From Chrysogorgia sp. JL179-B06 (taxonomy: Eukaryota > Cnidaria > Anthozoa > Scleralcyonacea > Chrysogorgiidae), in the NCBI GenBank assembly GCA_035772405.1, contig JAYKKM010000048.1, positions 2,611,501-2,675,500 on the forward strand: 64,000 nucleotides of DNA, read 5' to 3'. A model generated the notes under the pieces. That model was not told the origin of the DNA. It did no database searches and was given only the letters and a program-made list of their open reading frames with translations. The translations under genes and the position numbers were made by a program. Positions 11,860-23,200 of this stretch are shown in pieces (the stretch's first letter is position 1; the number at the start of each line of letters is the position of its first letter).

Positions 11860-12334
11860 AAGGACATTGGCAACAAAAATTAAGTTTGTCTAATATGAAA
11901 GAACTCATAAAATGATAGAGTAACACCTTTTATAACTTTCCCGTATTTTACTTCGTTTTTGAAATATTTCAGTTTGTTTGATATGTAAATGAGATGGTCT
12001 CTGACGTCAGGTGTGGGGTAGAGAATTTTCACTCATTAAAAAATGTCTTATATCTCAGTGATTGCTAAGTTTACAACGTTCATTATCATGAGGAGTTATT
12101 ATATGCATATTTTCAAGTAAATTTGTGGAACAAACTTGAAGATGGAACTAATATTTTAATGAGTGAAAATTCTCTACCCCACACCTGACGTCAGAGACCA
12201 TCTCATTTACATATCAAACAAACTGAAATATTTCAAAAACGAAGTAAAATACGGAAAAGTTGTAAAAGGCGTTCTCTGTCATTTTACGAGTTCTTTCATA
12301 TTAGACAAACTTAATTTTTGTTGCCAATGTCCTT
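11860..12334. mobile_element. Fold-back MITE family A, copy 1
   Basis: Long inverted arms: AAGGACATTGGCAACAAAAA at the left and GTTGCCAATGTCCTT at the right, with matching internal words such as GAAAGAACTC and TCTGACGTCAGG. Two more copies lie at 19441-19889 and, as half an element, at 25890-26060. Nonautonomous. Confidence 0.8.
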
Positions 12335-12439
12335 TAAGTATTGGTCACTGCTCATCACTTGCTGACCTATCCTATTCTAGCCAGGGGATTAATCATTAAT
12401 GAGCTACTTGGGTGGAATGGGGCCTTTTTTACAATTAGT

Positions 12440-12631
12440 TAACGGTGCCGTCCAGTCCGTTCTGCACATGTCCACGTTTCTGTTTACATGGTATATAACA
12501 TGAGGTAATACGGATTTGTTTTCCACGCTTGAGCTTTTTCACCTAAAAAGTGTGTTATAAAGATCAAGCTGTTCTGTTCCTAAATGTGGATTATAATATA
12601 TCAAACTAACGGACTTGACGGCACCTTTTAA
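12440..12631. mobile_element. MITE family C, copy 1
   Basis: Ends AACGGTGCCGTCCAGTCCG and GGACTTGACGGCACCTT are inverted. A second copy lies at 47489-47802 with better-preserved ends. The core word TTCCTAAATGTGGAT is shared. Nonautonomous. Confidence 0.7.
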
Positions 12632-12734
12632 AAGTATCTTCTTACTTGGCAAACAATTCCAAGTCTGTAGCAAAGGTGTCTAAAAAGGAAAATATACAAG
12701 AAAACTAAATTATTTTTTAGTTTAGAAGCTTGGA

Positions 12735-13150
12735 CATCGCAGGGGTGGTGCCAGGAATTCCCCGACAGAGGGGCTAAGGTCCCGACAGGGGGGCTAACAG
12801 GTAGTGGTGATTTTTGTAGGGGGGTCCAGGGGCAAGCTCCCCTGGGAATTTTTGATTTTGTAAGCCTCTGAAATGCTATTTCCTGCATTTTGGGGGCAGT
12901 TTTAACAAAATAAACTAAAATATAAAACAGTGAAAATCTTGATTTTATAGTCAGTATTTCCTTACACATATATGAAACTTAACTCTAACAATAATATTCA
13001 CGCAAAAACTAGATGACAGTGAGCGTGCAAAACAACACAGAGGTGATAGATTTGTGCCAGCTTGTTCCCCGACGAATTGCCATTTTTTCCCCGACAGGGA
13101 GGCTAAGGTTCCCCGACGGGGGAGGGGGCTGCCGCCACCCCTGGATAATC
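12735..13150. repeat. GC-rich dispersed repeat remnants
   Basis: CCCCGACAG-GGGGCTAAGG words occur at 12757-12800 and again at 13080-13125, and 12820-12900 is an inverted relative of 10430-10530. The open frames across this stretch are chance frames through repeat. Confidence 0.5.
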
Positions 13151-13429
13151 GTAATAACAATTTGTTTACATACCAATTTGTTTGTACACAGTTTCGGTCA
13201 AAGCAGCTACAAATTGCTTTGAATAATGCAAGTTTGTTTCTTCTCCTAAAAATAAATGGTCTGTGTTTCAGAAAGAGCTGGCTATTTAAAATATATATCA
13301 TAAATATTTATACAGAAGGATCAACAACAACAACCTACATCTACCTAAAGTCAACACAAACTGGGGAAAACAAAATTAACTGATTAATCATGCATCGATG
13401 GATTTAAAATTTTTAATAACTTACAATAT

Positions 13430-13515
13430 TTAATGTAATGTAATGTGATGTGATGCAATGCAATATAATGTGATGTAATGCAATGTGATGTGATGTAATG
13501 TAATGTGATGTGGCT
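13430..13515 (+). repeat. (AATGT)n-type pentanucleotide microsatellite
   Basis: Imperfect tandem TAATG/TGATG pentamers. It directly precedes a LINE 3' end; a related array follows at 13835-13965. Confidence 0.75.
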
Positions 13516-13830
13516 AGCTTATCATGCTGTTAACGATTGGAATAGCCTGAATGAAAATATTAGAAATTCTGAGAACCTCTTACAGTTTAAAACCAACTTT
13601 AAAAAGCATGTTTGAATGTATTTTTATCTATGGATTTTTATACGTGATATTTTATGAATTTTTATCTTTGTCATATATATATATATATTTTTTATTTTTT
13701 TTTATTTTATGTATCCTACTTATAGTACTGTACTTATAAATATTTTGTAATTTGTTATTCGAATTCTCAGGACCTCTCTGAAAATCACTAATGTGAGAGA
13801 GTTTTCTGGCAATAAATATTATGATGATGA
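13512..13830 (+). mobile_element. Non-LTR retrotransposon (LINE) 3' end fragment
   Basis: 13512-13615 translates to AYHAVNDWNSLNENI followed by a TNFKKHV stop. This is the typical last part of a CR1/Jockey-type reverse transcriptase ORF (tryptophan-asparagine, serine-leucine-proline-like block, then FKxxLKxH). The 3' UTR ends in an ATGATGATG tail near 13820-13832. The element is truncated at its 5' side. Confidence 0.6.
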
Positions 13831-13975
13831 TGTGATACGATGTAATGTTATGTAATGTATTAAATGTAATGTTATGTAATTATTGTATTATATAATGTAA
13901 TGTATTAAATGTAATGTAATATAATGTAATGTATTAATGTAATGTTATGTAATGTAATCTTGTGTTATAATACAG

Positions 13976-14015
13976 GACCGGACCCCACCGAAAAACACTT
14001 CGGTGATGTGGGTAT
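13976..14015 (+). repeat. Hairpin module following pentanucleotide array
   Basis: ACCCCACCGAAAAACAC then TTCGGTGATGTGGGT folds as a hairpin (CACCGAA with TTCGGTG). The same hairpin follows the pentanucleotide array at 53239-53357 (53374-53408). Confidence 0.6.
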
Positions 14016-14202
14016 TTAATTATTATTATTTGACTACTCGCCATTTTCTTCGCATATTTTTCCAACAGTGTAATGGAGAGCGGCTTTTAAACGCTGAAAT
14101 TAAATAGAAAGCATAATGGAGATTATTTTCGCTTTAACCAAGCACTTAAATAATCTTATCTAACCTGTTTATATTCCAAATTTTCGTATTCCTCTTCGGT
14201 CT

Positions 14203-15324
14203 CAACCTCGTACCCAGGGTCTTATCTCCGCTCCCCGCCCCCCCGCACGCTAAGACCCTGGTTGCGGCTGGTCACGTGTCAACACAACATTTTTGACACC
14301 GTGGGAGGGGATAAAGATCACAACTATTTACACGGGTTCGGTTAAAACGAGTTTAGTGGTTTGGGTTTGTTTACACCGGTTTATTTCGAGTTTTGGTATT
14401 AAAGACGGGCGAGCGAAACGGGCTTTGAGAAAGTCTAACGTATCACGCGCGCCACGAGTCGACAAAATGTAGGTGTTAATAAGTCTCCATTTCGATATCG
14501 TTCCCAGTGTGTAATGAAATGTTCTATAGTTTAACACTATTTGCCTGGAGAAATTATTTTTGAGACTGGGAGTTCTTGATGTTGTTCAAGTAGCAACGGG
14601 ATATGAAACATCGTTGCACACTCCGGGGGCTTTGATTATTTGTCGCAAGAAACCAGCCATTTAAAAATGAAATATCAAGAAAGAAGTTGGACTCATTCAA
14701 CAGCTTGTTTTATCGTCCTACCTTTGTATTCCCTCAGATTAATATATTAACTAATTTCGAGATTATGCGCAGGTTTCAGTTATGAAAGTTTCAAGCGTTA
14801 ATATTTTATTATTATGAATCTTATATTGAATGTTATTATTATTTCAGCATTAACTTTACTTTACACTGATTATTTCTTGGGAAATATTTTTTAAATCAAC
14901 GTATCAATCAGAACTTTAGACTGCTAATTAAAACGTTCTTTGTTGTAATATTATTTTAAAGACTTGAGTAAACAAAGCGTAAATGCGGTTGAAGCGCTTG
15001 TTTATGTCAACCTTTGTTGGAACGAAATTTGATATTAATCACTCCTTATGTTACAGACGTGCATACGCGTATTGCAATAGTCTATAAGAATTTTAACTTC
15101 ACGCAGTGTTATACAAATTAAAATTTAGACCTTCACGGAAGTTTTTGTTCTGATGTTTTTAGTGTTGTGCTCTATTCATCTTTGCCACTCCTCCCTAAGT
15201 AATTTTCTAAACGCTAATTAAAAACCCCCCACTTTTTAGGGGGCACGTGACCAGCCGCAACCAGGGTCTTATTGCAGCGTGCGGGGGGGCGGGGAGCGGA
15301 GATAAGACCCTGGGTACGAGGTTG
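14203..15324. mobile_element. MULE-like nonautonomous DNA transposon, 1122 bp
   Basis: Near-identical inverted ends of about 75 bp begin CAACCTCGTACCCAGGGTCT and include CTTATCTCCGCTCCCCGCCC and GGTTGCGGCTGGTCACGTG. The element is flanked by a perfect 9-bp direct repeat, CTTCGGTCT, at 14194-14202 and 15325-15333, which is the length expected of Mutator-like elements. The AT-rich inside has no transposase. A lone end of the same family lies at 17153-17215 and a diverged relative at 45004-45587. Confidence 0.85.
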
Positions 15325-15734
15325 CTTCGGTCTCTGAGTTGCCAGCCATGTTTTTTAATTTTCCCGCCTTTTCTTACCACCCCCGTCCGAAAAATAGGCT
15401 AAAAAAATGGCGAATGATTGACAACAATAGCGCCTAGAGATCATAAATAAAACATTTATTTAATAGCGCTCCGTCGAGATGACGTCGGCATAAGCCCCCC
15501 CATCTCTCTTACTAGTAATCTAATCTTACGGAATTTTGGGCTTTGGAGGTGTAACAGTTTACTATTATTTGTCAAGAAGAATTCCAAGTAGGACGTCCGT
15601 TTTGTTGCGTTATTAGTTACATTCGGGTTGTTACCTTTGTTTTGTTTTGTTACCTTTGTTGATTTATTGTGAAAGTTAGGTGCTTGATTAATTAAAGACC
15701 AGTAAATAAAAACGTATATTGATGTCGTATCTTA

Positions 15735-15905
15735 GTCTCAATTTATTTCACTAGCAGTTCGATCATCCCAAACGTTTTTTTTATTCCGCTTATAAGCCCC
15801 CCCCCCCCCCCAATATAAGCCCGCTCCCCCGTTTATAAGCCCAACCAAAACCCCTATACGAAATTGTATAAGCCCAGGGCTTATATTCCGCAGTTTACGG
15901 TATGT
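15735..15905. repeat. Fragment of a dispersed element with TATAAGCCC words
   Basis: Repeated TATAAGCCC words in the same orientation around a poly-C run, ending GGAATATAAGCCC-like on the reverse strand and CCGCAGTTTACGGTA. It looks like one end of a DNA element; no second end was found. Confidence 0.45.
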
Positions 15906-16111
15906 GTATAAGTATAAGTATAAGTTAGTAAGTTGATATACTATATTAAACCATATATATTATTGTATTAGTAGCCATACAGTTCGTAAAATTAAAGTTC
16001 TGTGTGGCTAGTAAAATAATAGTACAGATAGAAGTACCCCCTGTTCAAAATATCTTTTAAGCTGCCGACACTAAATAGGAGTTTCGATAAGTCGATTTCA
16101 AGCGCAGTTCG

Positions 16112-16140
16112 GATGGCCGAATGGTTAAGGCTAGTGACTG
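16112..16140 (+). repeat. tRNA-derived fragment (A-box half)
   Basis: TTCGGATGGCCGAATGGTTA continuing AGGC resembles the 5' half of a serine or leucine tRNA (box A). The 3' half is missing, so it is a tRNA relic, not a gene. Confidence 0.45.
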
Positions 16141-16556
16141 GGGAAACTCAACTGAGGACTTCCTTTAAACTGATTATTAAAATTAACAGAAGAAATAATG
16201 AATAATTGATGAGATAATCTCGGGGGATAATACCCGAGAAGAAAAACGAGGAGGTATGACTAAGCGAGAAAAAAGGAGGGGGCCGGCTTACATCGACGAT
16301 AGGCAATCTAATTAGCATAAAAATAAAAATAAACAGAACAAATTCGGATAGCTTTAATAAATACAAAACACCCTAATACATAGCAATTTCATATTTCCTA
16401 TGTAGTAGTTTTAAATATTTAGTAAGATTCAACACTTTATCACGAACTCGACCTCATTATGAATTACATGTATTACACTAAAATTAAAGCATAATTATTA
16501 ATATAAATACAACTATATACTATAGTGTAATGTACCGATCGCACTCGTGTTTGTAC

Positions 16557-16615
16557 TAATACGTTTACTTATTCTTATAGAATACGTTTACTTATTCTTA
16601 TAGAATACGTTAACT
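16557..16615 (+). repeat. Short tandem repeat, 23-bp unit
   Basis: AATACGTTTACTTATTCTTATAG repeats about two and a half times (stated unit is split here: AATACGTTTACTTATT then CTTATAG). Confidence 0.7.
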
Positions 16616-17152
16616 TGTAGTTACTCGGGTTACCACCTCTGGTGGTAGCCGAGTCTAGGTTTCGGTGGCATTCCTGTATTTTTCTTTTTCGGGTCGACAA
16701 ATTGCAATTATTGCATCATCCCAATCGGCTTTGCGAAACTAGGTGCTGTGCTCATCTCATTGGCTCATCTCAATACGCGCCTTCTTTGGTCGCTATTGCT
16801 CGAGTATTCACTCAAAGATTCATAAGGAATTTTGCTGCGAAGTAATAATCTTAATCATATGAAACAAAATTTGATTGCAATCAATATTTCGAGCAAAACA
16901 CATGTCACCCGGGGTGAGATTTTGTCTCACATTTCTCCCGAGATTTCGAAGGGAAATATAAAGCCAATTGCGCCGGGTATATTAGGGTAAAATGCGGATA
17001 AGAAAAGGCAGATCGAGGATAAAAGGCTGATGAGAAAAGGAAAGTAGGTCTGTGTCTAGAAATTTAGCGCAGCCGCAGACTATAATATTATTCAATTAAA
17101 CCACGCGCTCTAATCTCATTGCTCTGGTAATTTCCGAACGAATGCATTTTTG

Positions 17153-17220
17153 CAACCTCGTTCCCAGGGCCTTATCTCCGCTCGCCACCCCCCCCCCCCC
17201 CCCCCCCCCCCGCGCTGATA
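17153..17220 (+). mobile_element. Solo end of the MULE-like family
   Basis: GCAACCTCGTTCCCAGGGCC followed by TTATCTCCGCTCG and a poly-C run matches the terminal repeat of the element at 14203. No partner end was found within reach. Confidence 0.6.
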
Positions 17221-18064
17221 TCAACTATATATTCCAGGCGACGTTGTATAAGTAAGAAAATCTGCAATAAAATTAAATCTGAAGTAAATTAAGATGGAAG
17301 CTTCACCTGCACGAGTATTAACTCGATTCAGGTAACGCTCAGCGTGTCGTAAATATACTGGCTCAGAGTCAAACATCACAGCTTGTCAGATATAAGTATA
17401 TTTTACACAGTATTTTACTAGCTGTACCTTACCTAGGGTTATAAATCGCGGAATCTGCAAGAGAACATTGATTTGTGCCTATTCTATTGTGTGTTTTACA
17501 GGACACGTCGATTAACCGCAAGTAGCCCGAGTTAACGCCTAGCGGGCGTCTTGTTAAAGTACAAATACATATATATTCTTGTATTCATGGTTAAATAGGC
17601 CGTGGACAGACCTCAATCTTTCACTTTCGCTGCACATATCGCGAAATCAATGATTTCTTTCATACAGTCATAGAGGAACATGCCAATAGCGCTCCGTCGA
17701 GATGACGTCAGTACCGATGTTTGTCCGCTTTTACCCATAATTCTTGCGGCCATAACAAAAGAAATAGCTCATTTGCAATAATTTGTGAGTCAAATTTGGT
17801 TTGTTTGTCCGCTTTTTGAGCTATTAATAGCAGCCAGACTCTAACAATCAAGGTGGCCCCATGTGATAAGTGTGCACAAGAAGGAGAAATCGACGTTATT
17901 CTGGCGATAACGTCATCCATAGTTAGGAAAAATACAAATTGTGGATCGAATTTCCAAAATTTGACAACACAGATAGACCTACATCAGAGGACAATAAAAC
18001 TCTACTATGCTGATTACTTTCAGTCACTCATTACTGAAATATCGCTGACCAAAGTTTAAAAAAA
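17221..18064. other. Intergenic, no gene supported
   Basis: Small open frames on both strands show no recognisable protein. The words AGCGCTCCGTCGAGATGACG at 17690 also occur at 15463-15482, which marks a further dispersed repeat. Confidence 0.5.
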
Positions 18065-18421
18065 ATGACGAGTCAGCATTTGCATAATGAGTTATCAGAG
18101 AATGTTATATATCTTTGCGTTCATGAAATAAAAACACTAAAGTGTGAATAACATGTGTGCGCGTTTCACCCACAACACCAAACTTCTTGATTTTAAAGGA
18201 TTTCGTTCGAGAATGAAAGAGATATACACATTTCTCCAATAAGTCATTATGCACGTGTGACGAAATTCCAGACATTTACATATCAAACAAACTGATATAT
18301 CTCAAAAAGAAAGCAAAGAAACGAAAATCTTCAAAAGAAGTTACTTTATCATTTTAAAAGTTCTTCCAAACAAGACAATAAAACATTTTGAGGTTATGGG
18401 CAGTGTGGGCACTTTAAGCAT
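18065..18421. mobile_element. Fold-back MITE family B, partial copy
   Basis: Shares CATATCAAACAAACTGATAT, AAGAAGTTACTTTATCATTT and the GCACTTTAA end with the full copies at 32804-33287 and 44228-44692. The left end is missing. Confidence 0.65.
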
Positions 18422-19080
18422 TTTTTGTCTGCTTGTATCTCGAAGTAGTTAGTTGGAACTCGTTTTTGTTTTTGCTAGTAAAGCTTCTGTTGAGAGACTG
18501 TATCCAGGAGAAGGGCTTAAAATACTTCTATCGCATTAGTACCTCAAATTGGGCGCTCCAATGTGTGCATCAATGGATAGTTGATTCCTCTCTGAATGGG
18601 AGTCAGCCAATTGTTGAAGCGAGTAAAAATTCAAGTTTTCTCCGCGCACTAAAACATCCAATAGGAAGACAATAAACTTAGGTAATTATGTCTTCATTTC
18701 TGGCACAAATATTTCAAAAGTTCAGTTGTAAGGCGCATGCAAAGCGTCTTTGTGCTACAAAATCATTGGTTAGTTGTTCTCTTTTCTCGTTGTACTTAAC
18801 TTTCCATTGATTGTTTGAATTGGCATATTTCTCTTTGACTTTATGAAAGAAATCATTAGTTTCAAGATGTGTGCAGCGAAAATCGTTTTCTAGGCACATT
18901 TCAATCCTAAAACGTTCATTTCTACGTATACAATACACTTGAAGTGTGGATTAACATATCATCATGAATACAGGAATATATCTGTAATTTAAATACTTGT
19001 TAAAGTATAATCATGCGTAATTTAAACCAATTCAAGACTTTATCACCAACTCAACCTGCAAAAGAAATAATTCTATGTTA
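18422..19080. other. Intergenic, no gene supported
   Basis: Two open frames of about 75-80 codons, one on each strand, have no recognisable similarity, no neighbouring exons and no coding-like composition. Confidence 0.5.
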
Positions 19081-19084
19081 CACA

Positions 19085-19345
19085 TAAAAATGTGAAGATG
19101 ATATAAAAAGATATAAAAAGATATAAATATATTTCCTTAAAATATAAATATAAAATTATAAAAATATAAAAAATATAAACACAAATATAAATATAAATAT
19201 AAATATATAAATAAATATAAATATAAATATAATTAATATATAATTAATTAATATATAATTAATATATAATATATAAATATAATATAAATATATAAATATA
19301 AATATAAATATATAAAAATATAAAAAGATATATATATATATATTT
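19085..19345 (+). repeat. (AAATAT)n AT-rich microsatellite
   Basis: Runs of ATAAATATAAATAT and AATATATAAT variants, almost free of G and C. Confidence 0.85.
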
Positions 19346-19440
19346 CCATGATATAAAAAGCGAACTCTACGAAGTTCCTGTCTCATGTTGCTCCTTGTTA
19401 TATATTGATAATCTTTGCCACTTTCCCACAAATAAAACGT

Positions 19441-19889
19441 AAAAGACATTGGCAACAAAAATTCAGTTTGTGTAATATGAAAGAACTCGTAAAATGATAG
19501 AGTAACACCTTTTACAACTTTTCCGTATTGGACTTCGTTTTTGAAATATTTCAGTTTGTTTGATATGTCATATTCAGGTACAGGGTAGAGAATTTTCACT
19601 CCTTACAATATTAGTTCCATCTTCAAGTTTGTTCCATAAATTTACTTGAAAATGTGCGTGTAATAACTCCTCATGATAATGAACGTTGTAAACTTAGCAA
19701 TCACTGAGATATAAGACCTTTTTTAACGAGTGAAAATTCTCTACCCTGCACCTGACGTCAGAGACCATCTCATTACTGAAATATTTCAAAAGGAAGTAAA
19801 ATACGGAAAAGTTGTAAAAGGTGTTACTCTATCATTTTACGAGTTCTTTCATATTAGACAAACTTCATTTTTGTTGCCAATGTTCTTTA
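19441..19889. mobile_element. Fold-back MITE family A, copy 2
   Basis: Same inverted ends and internal words as 11860-12334 (AAGACATTGGCAACAAAAAT left; GTTGCCAATGTTCTTTAA right). It lies just beyond the 3' end of FARSB. Confidence 0.8.
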
Positions 19890-19998
19890 ATATTATCTGG
19901 AGCTAAACTAGCATCTTCATGCCTCCCCCTACAGTTCCCATTGCACGGAGATTTGACAGCTAAACACAAATTGAGTGAATTTGGGTAAAACGGGTCTG

Positions 19999-20004
19999 TT
20001 TATT
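19999..20004 (-). promoter_or_regulatory. Candidate FARSB polyadenylation signal
   Basis: AATAAA on the minus strand, about 273 bp beyond the FARSB stop codon and after a set of microsatellites. Confidence 0.35.
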
Positions 20005-20107
20005 GAAGCGCTTCGACCTGAAGTTGCTCATTATGGATACTCTGTGGAAATGCAACACTATATCAACAAAATTTAAAATAACCCCATATAAATGCATATA
20101 TTCTGAA

Positions 20108-20180
20108 TCCATATACTTTAACTTCTACTTTAACTTCTACTTTAACTTATACTTATACTTATACTTAGTAGGTAAATAAA

Positions 20181-20225
<45 letters not shown>

Positions 20226-20270
20226 CAGCCAGCCAGCCAGCCAGTCAGTCAGTCAGTCAGTCAGTAAGTA
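20108..20270 (+). repeat. Microsatellite cluster
   Basis: (ACTTCTACTTTA)n and (ACTTAT)n at 20108-20168, then (AAGC)n, (CAGC)n and (CAGT)n tetramers to 20265. In the minus orientation this lies just after the FARSB stop, in its 3' UTR. Confidence 0.85.
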
Positions 20271-20276
20271 CCTTAT

Positions 20277-23200
20277 TCAAAGGAATTGTTCCAAGTCAAT
20301 TTCCAACGCCGCACAAGGATTATTCAGTTCGAACTTGCTGAGCACTGTGGGGTGCAACACACCCATCATTCCTATCGCCTTCCCATCCACAATCACTTTG
20401 GCGCATCGCCCTTGAAAAAAGGCGGGATCTGTGTGAAGAAGAGATCAAGAATAAACAACTGTGTCCTGTATTAAAGTACATATATAAACCCTGCACAGTG
20501 TTTAGTTGTTTGTATAGAGGATACCAAAAGAGCTGGTAAGTTACTTTACAGATTTAGTCCGTTAGTTCCCGAGATATTTGCTCCCAAAAAGCCCAATTTT
20601 GGACTCCCCGCCAGAAATTGGCGAGAAACCAGGAACCGACGCCGCTCGCTCCATATGTACTTCTAGTACGTATTCCATATAAGGAAGTGACCGACGAGCA
20701 AATAGAAGGCATTGACGAGCAAATAGAAGGCATTGACGAGCAAATAGAAGGCATTGACGAGCAAATACATGGCACTCGTACCAGCCCACTGGATGAGGGA
20801 ATGTTAACACGTTACGATATGTTCGATTATCTGCTCTTTTTTAATAAAACTACATTCGCTAGCCTGATAAGCTGTACGCATAATGTAAACAGATCATTTA
20901 TCTTTGTTTTAATCGTTGATTATTTCTCAAGGAGTTGATTATTTCTCAAGAAAACGTTCGTCGAAGACAGCCGAAAGTTCGTGTTTTTGTTTACAAGATG
21001 GTATCCGTATTTTTGGGCATGTTCGATTATCCGCGCTTTTAAAGAGAACTAAGTTAGCTGCCGGGGTAAAGCTGTACGTTTGTTGTAAATAGATCATTTA
21101 ACTTTCCTTTGATATATTCTATAGCTTTGGGGGTGGTTTATAGCTTTGGGGGTAGTTTGCCAAAGGGTTAGGACCTTTGTTGTTTTGGGGTCGGTTACAA
21201 TCCAATTAACTGCTGGTACGAGGTTTCAACGTGTCAGCTATTTGCTCGTTAATTCACTCTATTTGCTCGTCAATGCCTTCTATTTGCGCCTCCTTATAAG
21301 GAATACGTACTAGATACCCCTATCGCTCGCTCACTGTTCTCTGATTACCAACAACTGCATCCTATCAGTTCCAGCTTGTGTGTTTTTGGTAGTGATGCCG
21401 GATATAGTTTTTGGTAACTCTGTGGTCAAAACGATTATGTGAAATCTAATCGTTCCTGACTCCCAGGCCCCTCTTAAGAATAACGACGCGCGGCTTTTTC
21501 ATTCAATTGGCTATGTTTAGATTGATATATTACGGAAAATAACGGAAGCTGTCATTAATTCCACCAGGGAGGGGGGCAGAAGGAAAAGTGCTGGGCCATG
21601 AAACTATAAATCAAAAGTTGGTGGGGCTACGAAAACATTTGGAAAACCTTTGATGCGCCATGAAACCTTTTTGATTAGTAACAAAAGTAATGGCGAAGAA
21701 AACAAATATTTATAACCGATAGGAATTGATATACGCTATGTAAGTCCAAGAAATATCCATATCACACCCCAACACTCCTGTGTTGTCGGTATATATGTGC
21801 TGGGCCACGAAACTAAAACAAAATGTGTAGTTGGGTCATGAAACCATCTAGGGAAATTTGGTTGGGTCACGAAACTTTAACAAGAATTTTCAGTTTTCCT
21901 TCTGCCCCCCTCCCGGGTGGAATTGATGACAGCTCCCTTATCAGCTCTTTTCGCATCCTCTATACAGTGAACTAAAAACTGTGGAGGGTTTTTATGCACT
22001 TTAAGGAGATTAAAAATATAACATCAGTGGCAGCAATACGTTACCTTGAGACGCCTTGAGGAAATAGCCTTTGTCGTTTCCTGACTTCGCGTTAGCTGGT
22101 TGAACTTCTAAAAGTTGCATTACGCGATCCAGAATGCCATGGACAACCTGTACAATGTAAGTAGATTATATCTTAGATTATATCAATTTTCGTAACTAGC
22201 ATTGTAACTAATTTTAACCTTAGGATTAATCTTATCTGATTAAATGAAATTTAGTTTATTTCCTAAAGTTTCAGCATTCCTATTAATTTAGTTAAGAAGA
22301 TATTGCTAAAGTAAATGGTTTGAACCTAGGAGTATCATTAGATGTGTGAAGTTGATCGTCCAGGTTGTTGTAGTCTTGAGAAAGACTGTTGTTGGTGACT
22401 GACGTTTCGACGGCCTCAGCGGAGATCATCTTCAGAGTCAAGTAAAGCGTGTTTGTCAGGTTTCCCATGTATATGTCTGGTTCATTACGTCATCGTTTGT
22501 TTGTGTCATAATTAGTGTGAGTGGGTGTTGCGTCACGCATTAAGCGTGGGCCAATATTGTTCCTCATCGATTGTTTGTGTCATAATCAATGTGAGTGGGT
22601 GTTGCGTCATGCGTTAAGCGTGGGCCAATATTGTTCCTCGTCGATTGTTTGTGTCATAATCAATGTGAGTGGGTGTTGCGTCATGCGTTAAGCGTGGGCC
22701 AATATTGTTCCTCGTCGATTGTTTGTGTCATAATCAATGTGAGTAATTAAATCCAAGCTCCCCTGATCTCTTAAGTCGATGTTTGACTCAATAAAGTTTG
22801 TTGTAAGTACCGTTTACTTTCAGTGGATTGTATAGTTGTTTTTCACGCTTGGCTTTGATATTTAGCTGCTGTTGTTCACGTGCGTAGCTAACTTACTGTA
22901 TTTATGAATAAATTTTGCCTTCTACATGATTAACAGGTAATCACATGGTTCCTCGTAAAATTAAGGTTTAATTTCACTTGTGTTTTCAAAGTTTCACAAA
23001 TTGTCGTCGTCGCTTCGCGAAAAACACGCGTGAAATTTAAAAAAAACGCGTGAAATTAAAAAACACGCGTGAAATTAAAAAACACGCGTGAAATTAAAAA
23101 ACACGCGTGAAATTAAAAAAACACGCGTGAAATTAAAAAACACGCGTGAAATTAAATAACACGCGTGAAATTAAACCTTAATTTTCCTCGGCTATACAAA

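Noticed and set aside
20618..20938. 106-codon frame with EQIEGID repeats
   Set aside because: Three 21-bp tandem copies within an inverted repeat in a FARSB intron; unrelated peptide on either side.
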